NCBI GenBank assembly: GCA_965207995.1 | Contig: CBDBNG010000001.1 | Span: 644,958 to 708,957 of the forward strand | Direction of reading: 5' to 3' | DNA from: DAOUKH01 sp965207995 | GTDB lineage: Bacteria; Chloroflexota; Dehalococcoidia; SHYB01 | DNA: 64,000 nt | In this document: piece by piece, positions 27,501-34,357 of the stretch | Layout of the letters: each line of letters begins with the position of its first letter | How positions within the stretch are numbered: the first letter of the stretch is position 1 | Notes under the pieces: generated by a model | Seen by the model: only the letters and a program-made list of their open reading frames with translations | Database searches by the model: none | Told to the model about the DNA's origin: nothing | Translations under genes and position numbers: made by a program

Positions 27501-27663
27501 AAGCATCAGAGAGGCCGCCGGGACTGACGAGCGGGTTGGACGCCAACTCCACATACTCGAGATCGACGCCGGATTCCAAGACGCTGACACCGTCTAAACC
27601 GTCCACGGCCAAGCAGTCCAGGTAGTACCGGCATAGCCTTGCGAGGGGAGTGTCCAACGCCAT
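24553..27663 (-). CDS. SF1 (Upf1-like) helicase fused to Vsr-like (DUF559-type) nuclease
   Basis: This 1036-residue protein has a ~270-residue unrecognised N-terminal region, then an SF1 helicase. Its motifs are a Q-like PLNPEQRRAV (272-281), Walker A TGPPGTGKS (293-301), Walker B LLVVDEASQ (629-637), IGDRHQL (656-662), EHYRSH, DTAHGFQGDERD (831-842) and NVAITRAKAAL (870-880). A ~250-residue coiled/helical insert lies between motifs Ia and II. The C-terminus (about 935-1030) is a PD-(D/E)xK fold of the Vsr/DUF559 type, with LLDF, DIEVDGERYH and a closing LIELGWDVMRFW. The combination is typical of phage-defence or restriction-like proteins. There are no partner genes, and base composition looks lower in GC than its neighbours. 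ATG 27663 is preferred over an Arg-rich upstream extension. Confidence 0.85.
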   Translation of the reverse strand: MALDTPLARLCRYYLDCLAVDGLDGVSVLESGVDLEYVELASNPLVSPGGLSDAFEQVEVRRLLKRMLQKKQACDLFVGYPVLVHQEADRDREGDREGWGVNRISPLFLYPLQREHADSHAAFTLSDEVPQLNLRAFGQLLGADGRSVIEQVAPLQEGLGLGHSSDYVPQADELAALLREIMPGWGWRDDEDSLSVDKDPGGNGAREPGIYNKAVLVMAERPPYTRGLEWELRELQNLPKDKYTGTALEAWLDGNGVGPQPLDTSPLIEIFPLNPEQRRAVRQGLRNDLTVVTGPPGTGKSQVVGTLLINAAWKGKRVLFASKNNKAVDVVEERVNEEGPLPTLMRVGSRDREKTLADHLEKVLSFRGEGDDHSAYQAAVDSHEAIADRLDKLAEREREIIELRNRVDVLEQAAAPARGEAGEAAFPEWGAWPIDDARKCLVALKAAVRAADYSRQGFLTKLLWNLVKAGRRKRLETATQACLSLFEVAQTRQPLRDDGTELERLWAEPIGKLETWLDMAGLAKDYFDALALLKGTSSLEEVADERSRLAEELKRHSSDLWERWLRLMPDRLTPDDRKALAQYVEALESGTAWRWEGFPSNLARTLPCWAVTSLSARRRIPFTAGFFDLLVVDEASQCDIASVLPLLYRAKRVMVIGDRHQLRHISALPKKKDEQLLARNDASQFRGAWSYPENALYDLADQMRSEDEITVLKEHYRSHAQIIGFSNQRFYNEVLRVATRYGQLLRTDPSTPAVRWIDVPGQVVRPGRSAVNEKECQAVVGELHRLVLEQGYEGEIGVVSPFRAQVERIKQLVWQDNRLSLALRGRRFQVDTAHGFQGDERDVIIFSPVVSTGLHRGAKGFLSETYNLFNVAITRAKAALVVVGDRTAVANSGIKHLEKLPEYVDSLVAPPAKQSTTADLGPTYPPVDNPGQVSEWEWQFYEGLYAAGLRPRVQYPVEQYLLDFALLARGRKLDIEVDGERYHKNWDGELLRRDQIRNQRLIELGWDVMRFWVYQIRDDFDSCIQKVQAWAEAAKD

Positions 27664-27785
27664 GGTTCCCAACGATAGCACGCCGTTCCTCCGCCGGTTC
27701 GGAGACCCTGCCGTATACCGTTTCGCCGCGCCGCGCACTAAGATGCGGACGGCCCGGATCAACCGCGAGACGACAGGAGGACGCG

Positions 27786-29027
27786 ATGGCCGGACTGCTC
27801 AAAGGCGTGAAGGTGATCGAGTCGGCGATGCTGATGACCGGCGACTTCACCGGCCAGCTGCTCGCCGACGAAGAGGCGGACGTCGTCAAGGTCGAGAGCC
27901 CATTCAAGGGCGACTACCTGCGCGACTTCTTGGGGCAGATCAAGCCGCACAAGAAGGGGCACAGCCCGGCGCACATTTCGGTGAACCGGAACAAGCGCAG
28001 CGTCACCCTCAACCTCAAGACGGAGGAGGGCAAAGAGGTATTCTGGCGCATGCTCGCGGATACCGACGTCTTCGTCGACGGCAACACGCCCGGCGCCCTC
28101 GACCGGCTCGGCGTCGGCTACGCGGCCCAGGCTGCCGTCAAGCCCGACATCATCTACGCCCACGTCACCGGCCTGGGCGCGACGGGCCCCTACGCCACGA
28201 TCCCCACGCATGGGCAGTCGATGAACGCCCTGGGCGGCGCCGAGCCTTGCGCCATCGACGAGCGGGGCTTCGCCATGCGCGTCAACCAGGGCGGGCTGGG
28301 CGCGAGTGCGAGCGGTGTCGTCGTCGGCCCGCTCTACCTGGCTTACGCCGTCGCCGCCGCGCTCTACCGCCGCGAAAAGACCGGCGAGGGCGCCTACCTC
28401 GACGTCGGCTGCAGCGACGCCATCGTCTCGCATGCCTGGTACGCCACGGTGCGGGAGTTGAACAAGGACCGGATCGAGCCCGAAGAACGCGTCGGCGGAG
28501 GGATGGCGGGCACGGCAGACGGCAGCAGCAAGTACAACTTCTACTACACCAAGGACAAGAAGTTTCTCCTTGTCGCCCTCATCGAGAAGCACTTCTGGGA
28601 GAACTTCTGCCGGGCCATCGACCGGCCCGACCTCCTCGAACAGGGCATCGGCTACCACAACATCGACGCGCCGGTCGACTGGGGCCCGAAGGAGCTGCGC
28701 GCCGAGTTGCAGCGCATCTTCAGCGAGCGGACGCTGGCGGAGTGGATGGAGATCGCCCGCGATCACGACTGCGTGATCTCGCCGGCCAACCTCGCGGCCG
28801 ACCTCCCCGACGACCCCCACCTCCAGCACCGCGAGGCCATCGTGACACAGGACCACCCCACGGCGGGGCCGGTGCTCGTGTCGGGCCACCCCATCAAGGT
28901 GCCCGGCGAGCAGTACCACGTCTACCGCCACGCCCCCGCCCTCGGCGAGCACACCATCGAGTACCTCACCGAGATGGGCTACGGCCAAGCGCAGCTAGAC
29001 GACTGGAAGGCCCGCGGCGTCATCTAA
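27786..29027 (+). CDS. CaiB/BaiF family CoA-transferase (divergent)
   Basis: This 413-residue class III CoA-transferase homologue is recognisable by GVKVIESAMLMTGDFTGQLLAD, VNRNKRSVTLNLKT and GNTPGALDRLGVGY. The region that should hold the catalytic Asp reads SGVVVGPLYLAYAVAAAL, where no Asp aligns with that of the 2155-3348 protein. Catalysis by the usual aspartyl route is therefore doubtful on this hand alignment. AGGAGG ends 5 nt before ATG 27786. It heads the co-directional catabolic cluster running to 33499. Confidence 0.85.
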   Translation: MAGLLKGVKVIESAMLMTGDFTGQLLADEEADVVKVESPFKGDYLRDFLGQIKPHKKGHSPAHISVNRNKRSVTLNLKTEEGKEVFWRMLADTDVFVDGNTPGALDRLGVGYAAQAAVKPDIIYAHVTGLGATGPYATIPTHGQSMNALGGAEPCAIDERGFAMRVNQGGLGASASGVVVGPLYLAYAVAAALYRREKTGEGAYLDVGCSDAIVSHAWYATVRELNKDRIEPEERVGGGMAGTADGSSKYNFYYTKDKKFLLVALIEKHFWENFCRAIDRPDLLEQGIGYHNIDAPVDWGPKELRAELQRIFSERTLAEWMEIARDHDCVISPANLAADLPDDPHLQHREAIVTQDHPTAGPVLVSGHPIKVPGEQYHVYRHAPALGEHTIEYLTEMGYGQAQLDDWKARGVI

Positions 29028-29095
29028 CCCGCCTAGTTTGCCCGTGCCGCAGGGTTGCGGGTACAGTGCGGCCGCATGGCAAAGGGAGGCAGCGC

Positions 29096-29869
29096 ATGTC
29101 CGATTCAAGAAGCCTGGAAGGCAAGGTCGCGGTGGTCACGGGAAGCAGCCGAGGCATCGGCAAGGTCATCGCGGTCGAGCTCGCCAAGCTCGGCGCCGAG
29201 GTGGTCGTCACCGCCCGCACGGTGGAGGAGAAGGAGTGGATTCCCGGCACGATCGGCGCCACCGTGGCCGAGATCGAGTCGCTGGGCCGGCGGGCGGTGG
29301 CGGTGCAGGCCGACCTCACCCGCCGCGACAGCGTCGAGGCGCTCGTCCAACGCGTCGAGGACGACTTCGGCCGCTGCGACATCCTGGTCAACAACGCCGC
29401 ATTCTTCGGCAAGGCCGCCTACCATTCGAGCTGGGAGCTCTCGGTGAAGAGCTGGGACCTCCAGATGGCGCTCAACCTCACCGCGCCGTTCCTCCTCTGC
29501 CAGGCCTTCGCGCCGGGGATGAAGGAGCGCGGCGGCGGCATCATCGTCAACGTGACGTCGGGGTCGGCCACCACGGTCGTGTCGGGGCTGGGTTACGGGG
29601 TCTCGAAGGCCGCACTCAACCGCATGACGATGGGCATGGCCCACGACTACCGCGACGCGAACATCCCCGTGATCGCCCTCGACCCGGGGTTCACCCGCAC
29701 CGAGATCGCCGAGATCGCCGCCTCCGGCATCGGGATGGACGCCAAGGACGCCCACTCCATGGAGGTGCCCGCGCTGGCGACCATCTACGTCATCACCCAC
29801 GACCCAATGACATACACCGGCCAGGTCGTGGTGGCCGCGGACTTGGTCAAGGAGAAGGGGCTACTATGA
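29096..29869 (+). CDS. Short-chain dehydrogenase/reductase
   Basis: This 257-residue SDR has TGSSRGIGKVIA (cofactor motif), NNAAF, a catalytic Ser in VTSGSAT and YGVSK (Tyr/Lys). The C-terminus lacks the common DGG ending and closes with VVVAADLVKEKGLL. GGGAGG lies 6 nt before ATG 29096. Its stop overlaps the start of the next gene by ATGA, so it is translationally coupled to the FMN-binding protein. Substrate unknown. Confidence 0.9.
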   Translation: MSDSRSLEGKVAVVTGSSRGIGKVIAVELAKLGAEVVVTARTVEEKEWIPGTIGATVAEIESLGRRAVAVQADLTRRDSVEALVQRVEDDFGRCDILVNNAAFFGKAAYHSSWELSVKSWDLQMALNLTAPFLLCQAFAPGMKERGGGIIVNVTSGSATTVVSGLGYGVSKAALNRMTMGMAHDYRDANIPVIALDPGFTRTEIAEIAASGIGMDAKDAHSMEVPALATIYVITHDPMTYTGQVVVAADLVKEKGLL

Positions 29870-30303
29870 GCGTCGCGCTATCGGAGGAAGTCCAGCAGTT
29901 CATCGCCGAGCACCGGAACGGCATTATCGCAACGTTCGGCAAGAGCGGGGCGGCGCAGATGACCGTGGTCACCCACGGCCTCTACCGGGGCGCGCCGGCC
30001 TTCACCTCCGCCGGCGGCCTGGTGAAGGTGCGCAACCTGGCCCGCGACCCCCGTTGCTCCTACCTCGTGATGAGCCCCAACGGACGGTCGTACGTCACCA
30101 TCGAGGGGCACGCCGAGGTCTACGGGCCGGACGTCACCGACCCGGAGGTCCTGCGCAAGGCGCTGCGCGACATCTACCGCGCGGCGGCCCGCAAGGAGCA
30201 CCCCGACTGGGACGACTACGACCGCGCGATGGCGGAGCAGCAGCGCCGGGGCATCGTGGTGATCGCGGAGCGGGTTTACCACAACCTCGGCAGATACTCG
30301 TAG
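29866..30303 (+). CDS. PPOX-class FMN/F420-dependent oxidoreductase
   Basis: This 145-residue split-barrel flavin-binding protein is of the pyridoxamine-phosphate-oxidase-like class. The pattern GIIATFGKSGAAQMTVVTHG ... LVKVRNLARDPRCSYLV ... YVTIEGHAEV is characteristic, in outline, of the F420-dependent branch. It may bind F420 or FMN; the sequence does not decide. Coupled by ATGA to the upstream SDR gene and 26 nt from the downstream alpha/beta hydrolase gene. Confidence 0.85.
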   Translation: MSVALSEEVQQFIAEHRNGIIATFGKSGAAQMTVVTHGLYRGAPAFTSAGGLVKVRNLARDPRCSYLVMSPNGRSYVTIEGHAEVYGPDVTDPEVLRKALRDIYRAAARKEHPDWDDYDRAMAEQQRRGIVVIAERVYHNLGRYS

Positions 30304-30329
30304 GCGCCGCGCGGCGCAGGGAGGCGGCA

Positions 30330-31133
30330 ATGCCCTTCGCGCAGATACGCGACATCCGCATCTACTACGAGCGGCAAGGGTCGGGGCCACGGCTGCTCTA
30401 CATCAGCGGCACGGGCGGCGACCTACGCGCGGGACGGGTCTTCGAAGGCCCCTTGGCGGCATCGTTCGACATGCTCGCCTACGACCAGCGCGGCCTCGGC
30501 CAGACCGACAAGCCCGACGTCCCCTACAGCATGGCCGACTACGCCGACGACGCGGCGGCGCTGCTCGACCACGTCGGCTGGGAGCGCGCGCGGGTCATCG
30601 GCGTCTCCTTCGGCGGCATGGTCTGCCAGGAGCTTGCTCTTCGCCACCCGGAGCGCATCGAGCGGCTCGTCCTCGCCTGCACGTCGAGCGGCGGCGCGGG
30701 CGGCAGCTCGTACCCGCTCCACACACTGGAAGATCTCTCGCCCGAAGAGGCGTTGGAAAGGCGCATCGGCCTCTACGACTCGCGCTTCGGCGGCGTACCC
30801 CGCGACGAATGGCCCGCGAGCTTCGCGGCAATCGTCGACCGCGCCGCGCAGAACCGCGACCTCGGCGCCGACGACCCCGCGAAGGCCGTCGGCGCGCACC
30901 GGCAGCTCGAGGCCCGTTCCAAGCACGACACCTACGACCGCCTCGACCGGCTGGCGATGCCGGTGCTGGTCTGTGGCGGGCGCTACGACGTCATCGCGCC
31001 GGTCAAGAATCTCGAGGCGCTCGCCGCACGAATCCCCAACGCCCAGCTCCGGCTCTACGAGGGCGGCCACCTCTTCATGTGGCAGGACGAACGCGCCTGG
31101 CGCGACACTGCCGCCTGGCTCCTCGCGGTGTAA
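30330..31133 (+). CDS. Alpha/beta-fold hydrolase
   Basis: This 267-residue alpha/beta hydrolase has the nucleophile elbow GVSFGG (Ser), an oxyanion region near ISGTGGDLR, an Asp near CGGRYDVIAP and His in EGGHLFMW. It resembles 3-oxoadipate enol-lactonase/haloperoxidase-like hydrolases, so an ester or lactone substrate is likely. GGGAGGC lies upstream of ATG 30330. Part of the 27.8-33.5 kb catabolic cluster. Confidence 0.9.
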   Translation: MPFAQIRDIRIYYERQGSGPRLLYISGTGGDLRAGRVFEGPLAASFDMLAYDQRGLGQTDKPDVPYSMADYADDAAALLDHVGWERARVIGVSFGGMVCQELALRHPERIERLVLACTSSGGAGGSSYPLHTLEDLSPEEALERRIGLYDSRFGGVPRDEWPASFAAIVDRAAQNRDLGADDPAKAVGAHRQLEARSKHDTYDRLDRLAMPVLVCGGRYDVIAPVKNLEALAARIPNAQLRLYEGGHLFMWQDERAWRDTAAWLLAV

Positions 31134-31245
31134 CCGGCCCCGCACCCTCGCGAGTCCGGGGAAATCCACCGGAAGCGCGCAGACCGTATTAATAGACGCG
31201 AGAGTCCCGGCGGTAGTATCATTAAGGAAGAGAGGTAGGACTGCC

Positions 31246-32670
31246 ATGCAGGCTCGCCCAACCGCACTTCGGCGCTTTTGGTGGCGACTGTGGCCGAGTC
31301 CACCGACCAACTACGGTCGGTCCGCGGCGGAGGAGGCGCGCCGCGCCCTCGCCGCGATTCCCCAAGTCCCCGGGCCGCCGGTCATCGGCAACGCCTTCGA
31401 CCTCGCGGGCGACCTCCGCGCCTTCCTCACCGAGCAATACCTCAAACTCGGCCCCGTCTTCCGGGTCTCGGCGTTCCATCGTCAATACGTCGCTATGGCA
31501 GGCGTTGAGGCCAACCGCTTCTTCGCGGGCCCTGGGAAGACCTACTTCCGGAACCGCGAGACGTGGCTGGACTTCGTCGAGGCGATGGGAGCGGAGCGGG
31601 CCATGCTTGCCCTCGACGGTCCCGACCACCTCCGGCACCGCCGGGAGCAGAAGCGGGGCTACTCGCGGCGCTACGCCGAAGGGCACCTCGAGGAAGCCTC
31701 CAATATCGCCCGGCGCGAAATCGACACCTGGCCCATCAACGAGCCGATCCGCGGGCACTACGCCTTGCAGAGGATCATCACCGAGCAGCTCGGCGTCTTG
31801 GCCGCCTCGACGTCGCCGCGGCACTACCTCGACGACCTGATCGTCTTCGTGGAGTCGATGCTCCTCACCCACGTCCTTCACCAGCGTCCGAGGGTGTATC
31901 TAAAGCTGCCGCACATCCAACGCGCCGCCAAGCGAGTCGAGCGCTTGTACCAGGAGGTACGGGCGGGACACACGCCGGAGAAGCGCGAGGGCCAGCCCGC
32001 CGATTTCATCGACGACCTCCTCGATCTTCACCGGCGGGATCCCAGGTTTTTCTCCGAGCGCGACATGAAGGTCCACATGATGGGGCCGTTCATCGCCGGA
32101 CTGGATACCGCGGCGGCAAGCTGCGCCTTCATGCTCTACGCGCTGCTGAAGCAGCCCGACATCTTGGAGAAGATGCGGGCGGAGGCGGACGAGCTCTTCA
32201 GCGGCGGTACGCCCACAATCGAAAAGGTGCGCGCGCTGGACGTCACGCACCGCGTCGCCATGGAGACCCTGCGCATGTACCCGATCGCGCCCGCGGTCTT
32301 CCGCACCACGACCGACTCCTTCGAGTTCGGCGGCTACACCATTCCGGCGGGGAGCAAGGTCATCATCGGCACCACCGTGCCACATTACTTGCCCGAGTTC
32401 TTCCCCGACCCCGAGCGGTTCGACATCGACCGGTACGGTCCCGAACGCAAGGAGCACATGCAGCCGGGTAGATACGCCCCGTTCAGTCTCGGCTCGCACC
32501 GCTGCCTGGGCTTCGGCTTCGCCGAGTTCCAGATCGCGATCACCATGGCGGCGGTCGTGCATTACGTCGACATGGAGCTCGACCCGCCCGACTGGGAGCT
32601 CCGCACCAAGTCCGCGCCGACACCGAGGCCCAACAAGGGCTTCAAGTTCCGCGTCATCCGGCACCGCTAA
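31246..32670 (+). CDS. Cytochrome P450
   Basis: This 474-residue cytochrome P450 monooxygenase shows the I-helix AGLDTAAAS, the ExxR motif in METLRMYP, a PERFDIDRY segment and the heme loop FSLGSHRCLGFGFAEFQ with the axial Cys. The N-terminus has no clear membrane anchor. No ferredoxin or reductase gene is adjacent, so electron donors are encoded elsewhere. AGGTAGGA precedes ATG 31246. It lies within a cluster of CaiB, SDR and hydrolase genes, which suggests oxidation of a hydrophobic substrate. Confidence 0.93.
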   Translation: MQARPTALRRFWWRLWPSPPTNYGRSAAEEARRALAAIPQVPGPPVIGNAFDLAGDLRAFLTEQYLKLGPVFRVSAFHRQYVAMAGVEANRFFAGPGKTYFRNRETWLDFVEAMGAERAMLALDGPDHLRHRREQKRGYSRRYAEGHLEEASNIARREIDTWPINEPIRGHYALQRIITEQLGVLAASTSPRHYLDDLIVFVESMLLTHVLHQRPRVYLKLPHIQRAAKRVERLYQEVRAGHTPEKREGQPADFIDDLLDLHRRDPRFFSERDMKVHMMGPFIAGLDTAAASCAFMLYALLKQPDILEKMRAEADELFSGGTPTIEKVRALDVTHRVAMETLRMYPIAPAVFRTTTDSFEFGGYTIPAGSKVIIGTTVPHYLPEFFPDPERFDIDRYGPERKEHMQPGRYAPFSLGSHRCLGFGFAEFQIAITMAAVVHYVDMELDPPDWELRTKSAPTPRPNKGFKFRVIRHR

Positions 32671-32737
32671 CCTCCTCGGCGCCCGTGCTATTCTCTCCGC
32701 GGGCCGGGCTTCCCCCTGCCCCGTAGGAGGTCTTCGC

Positions 32738-33499
32738 ATGTTGTTCGAAGGGCGCGTGATGATGGTCACCGGCGGGGGCGGCGGCATCGGCCGGGCGACG
32801 AGCCTGATGGCGGCGAAGGAAGGCGCCACCATCGTCTCCGCCGACATCAACGCCGACAACGCGGGCAAGGTGGCCGCCGAGGTCGAGGCGCTGGGGCGCG
32901 AGGCCCTCGCCATGGAGACGGACACCACCGACAAGGCGCAGGTCGACCGCATCGTCGCCGCCGCCAACGACCGCTTCGGCAAGATAGACATCCTGATCAA
33001 CGCCGCCGGACTCGCGAACGGCGCGCCGTTCTTGGAGCACACCGGCGAGCTGCTTGACCAGGTCGTCGCCTCCCACCTGAAGAGCATGATGTTCGCCTCG
33101 CAGGCGGTGCTGCCCAAGATGATTGAGCAGCGCTACGGGCGCATCGTCAACATCACCTCCCGCGCCGGCTGGCGCGGCCGACCGGGCACCGCGGCCTACG
33201 GCGCGGCGAAGGCGGCGATGACGGGCATGGCCCGGGTCATGGCGGCCGAGTTCGGCGAGTTCGGCGTCACCGTCAACAACGTCGCCCCCGGCATGGTGCT
33301 CAGCCCCATGACCCGCGACGCCTACGGCAGCATGGACGAACAGGTCGAGGAACAGGTCCGGGCCGGCTCCGTCGTCCAGCCCCACCGGCTGGCGACCGAG
33401 GACGAGATCGCCCAAGCGCTTCTCTATTTCTGCGGCCCCAACACCGACCAGGTCACCGGCATGACCCTCCACGTCAACGCCGGCACCGTCATGCCCTAG
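32738..33499 (+). CDS. Short-chain dehydrogenase/reductase
   Basis: This 253-residue SDR has TGGGGGIGRATS (cofactor), NAAGLANGAPF, ITSRAGWRG with catalytic Ser, and YGAAK. The C-terminal Asn-Ala-Gly ending replaces the common DGG. TAGGAGG lies upstream of ATG 32738. It is the last gene of the cluster before the non-coding repeat region. Confidence 0.92.
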   Translation: MLFEGRVMMVTGGGGGIGRATSLMAAKEGATIVSADINADNAGKVAAEVEALGREALAMETDTTDKAQVDRIVAAANDRFGKIDILINAAGLANGAPFLEHTGELLDQVVASHLKSMMFASQAVLPKMIEQRYGRIVNITSRAGWRGRPGTAAYGAAKAAMTGMARVMAAEFGEFGVTVNNVAPGMVLSPMTRDAYGSMDEQVEEQVRAGSVVQPHRLATEDEIAQALLYFCGPNTDQVTGMTLHVNAGTVMP

Positions 33500-33507
33500 C
33501 GCGGCAG

Positions 33508-33690
33508 CACCTTAAACCTCCCTCCCTCTGGGAGAGACTGAGAGAGGGCCGGGCGGGGCATCACCCTAACTCTCCCCCTCTGGGGGAGCACCTTAAACCT
33601 CCCTCCCCCTGGGAGGGACTGAGGGCGGGCCGGGGCGGGGCGGCGTGGTCCCCTTCCGGACCTCTTCTCCCCACGGGAGAAGATTGAGAT
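33508..33690. repeat. Cluster of dispersed palindromic repeats
   Basis: Three related units lie side by side. Units beginning CACCTTAAACCTCCCTCC at about 33508 and 33589 share a CCTC...GGGAG...GAGGG...GGCC layout, with a truncated TCTCCCCCTCTGGGGGAG between them. A further CTTCTCCCCACGGGAGAAG hairpin occurs near 33664-33682. The same family is seen at 9.7, 43.9, 44.05 and 44.84 kb. No coding potential is apparent. Confidence 0.7.
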
Positions 33691-33750
33691 GAGGGGCCCC
33701 CTCATCACCACCAACCGCCATCGAACCCTCCCACCCCAATTCGCGACATG

Positions 33751-33780
33751 AGACCCTTGACGGTCCCTTGCCAAGGGTCT
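33751..33780 (+). terminator. Hairpin downstream of the repeat cluster
   Basis: AGACCCTTG (33751-33759) pairs with CAAGGGTCT (33772-33780) around a 12-nt loop. A short TATCGTTG follows and there is no T-run. It could end the upstream transcript or begin the structured array that follows. Confidence 0.35.
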
Positions 33781-33836
33781 TATCGTTGACTACGAACATA
33801 CGTGCTGACCGTGGAGCATTGGACAGCCTATGTTCA

Positions 33837-34140
33837 GCGCCTCCCGTAAGGGAGCGTGCACCCGCGCCGCGACACCCTCCACGGCAGACCGGCGCCCGCG
33901 CCTCCCGTAAGGGAGTGTGCACCTTGCGCCCGACCGCCCGATTAGCGCGTCCGGCGCGCGCCTCCCGTGAGGGAGTGTGCACCTTGCGCCGGACATCCGA
34001 CTAACGTGCCCGGCGCGCGCCTCCCGTGAGGGAGCGTGCACCTTGCGCCGGACCATCCGACTGCGCGTTGGCCCGGCGCGCGCCTCCCGCGAGGGAGCGT
34101 GCGACCCGTGCCGGGAGGCCCTTCGGGGCCTCGCCGGCAC
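33837..34140 (+). ncRNA. Candidate structured RNA: five 60-nt hairpin repeats ending in a UUCG hairpin
   Basis: Five copies of CTCCC-loop-GGGAG start at 33841, 33902, 33962, 34021 and 34084 (spacing 61, 60, 59, 63). The loops read GTAA, GTAA, GTGA, GTGA and GCGA, all GNRA. Each stem is extended by GCGC on the left and GTGC on the right after one bulged pyrimidine. Between units, GCGCCGG-like and CCGGCGC segments form a second hairpin (perfect in units 3 and 4, shorter or one mismatch in 1 and 2). The array ends in a 14-bp hairpin (34108-34121 with 34126-34140, one bulge) capped by C-TTCG-G. The tetraloops are the stable forms only on the plus strand. No open frame with coding character is seen. 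Confidence 0.6.
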
Positions 34141-34324
34141 AAAAAACACAAAGGTAGAGCTGCGCCCAAAACGCACCGCGACAGGCCGCGTAACAGAAGT
34201 GCGACCCGTATAGGGCCGCCCCTTCCCACGCCAAGAGCGAGGAACCGCGGGGACGGCTCTGTAGGCGGTCCCGGCCCTCGTGGCTCATGCCCTTGATGTT
34301 CTCATTGAGCATGGCCGCGAAGGC

Positions 34325-34340
34325 CGGGCCAGAAGGCCCG
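34325..34340 (-). terminator. Weak hairpin after the fused CaiB/BaiF gene
   Basis: CGGGCC and GGCCCG pair around a 4-nt loop, 18 bp past the stop of the minus-strand gene ending at 34358. There is no T-run. The rest of 34141-34357 shows nothing I can assign. Confidence 0.3.
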
Positions 34341-34357
34341 CGGGGTCGGGCTAGCGG

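Noticed and set aside
33841..34097. Regularly spaced repeats as a CRISPR array
   Set aside because: The intervening segments are similar to one another, the repeat is short (about 14-23 nt), and no cas gene is in the window.
33593..34312. Repetitive open frames on both strands across the hairpin array
   Set aside because: They are Arg/Gly-rich, repeat with the 60-nt period, overlap in several frames and have no ribosome-binding site; RNA structure explains them better.
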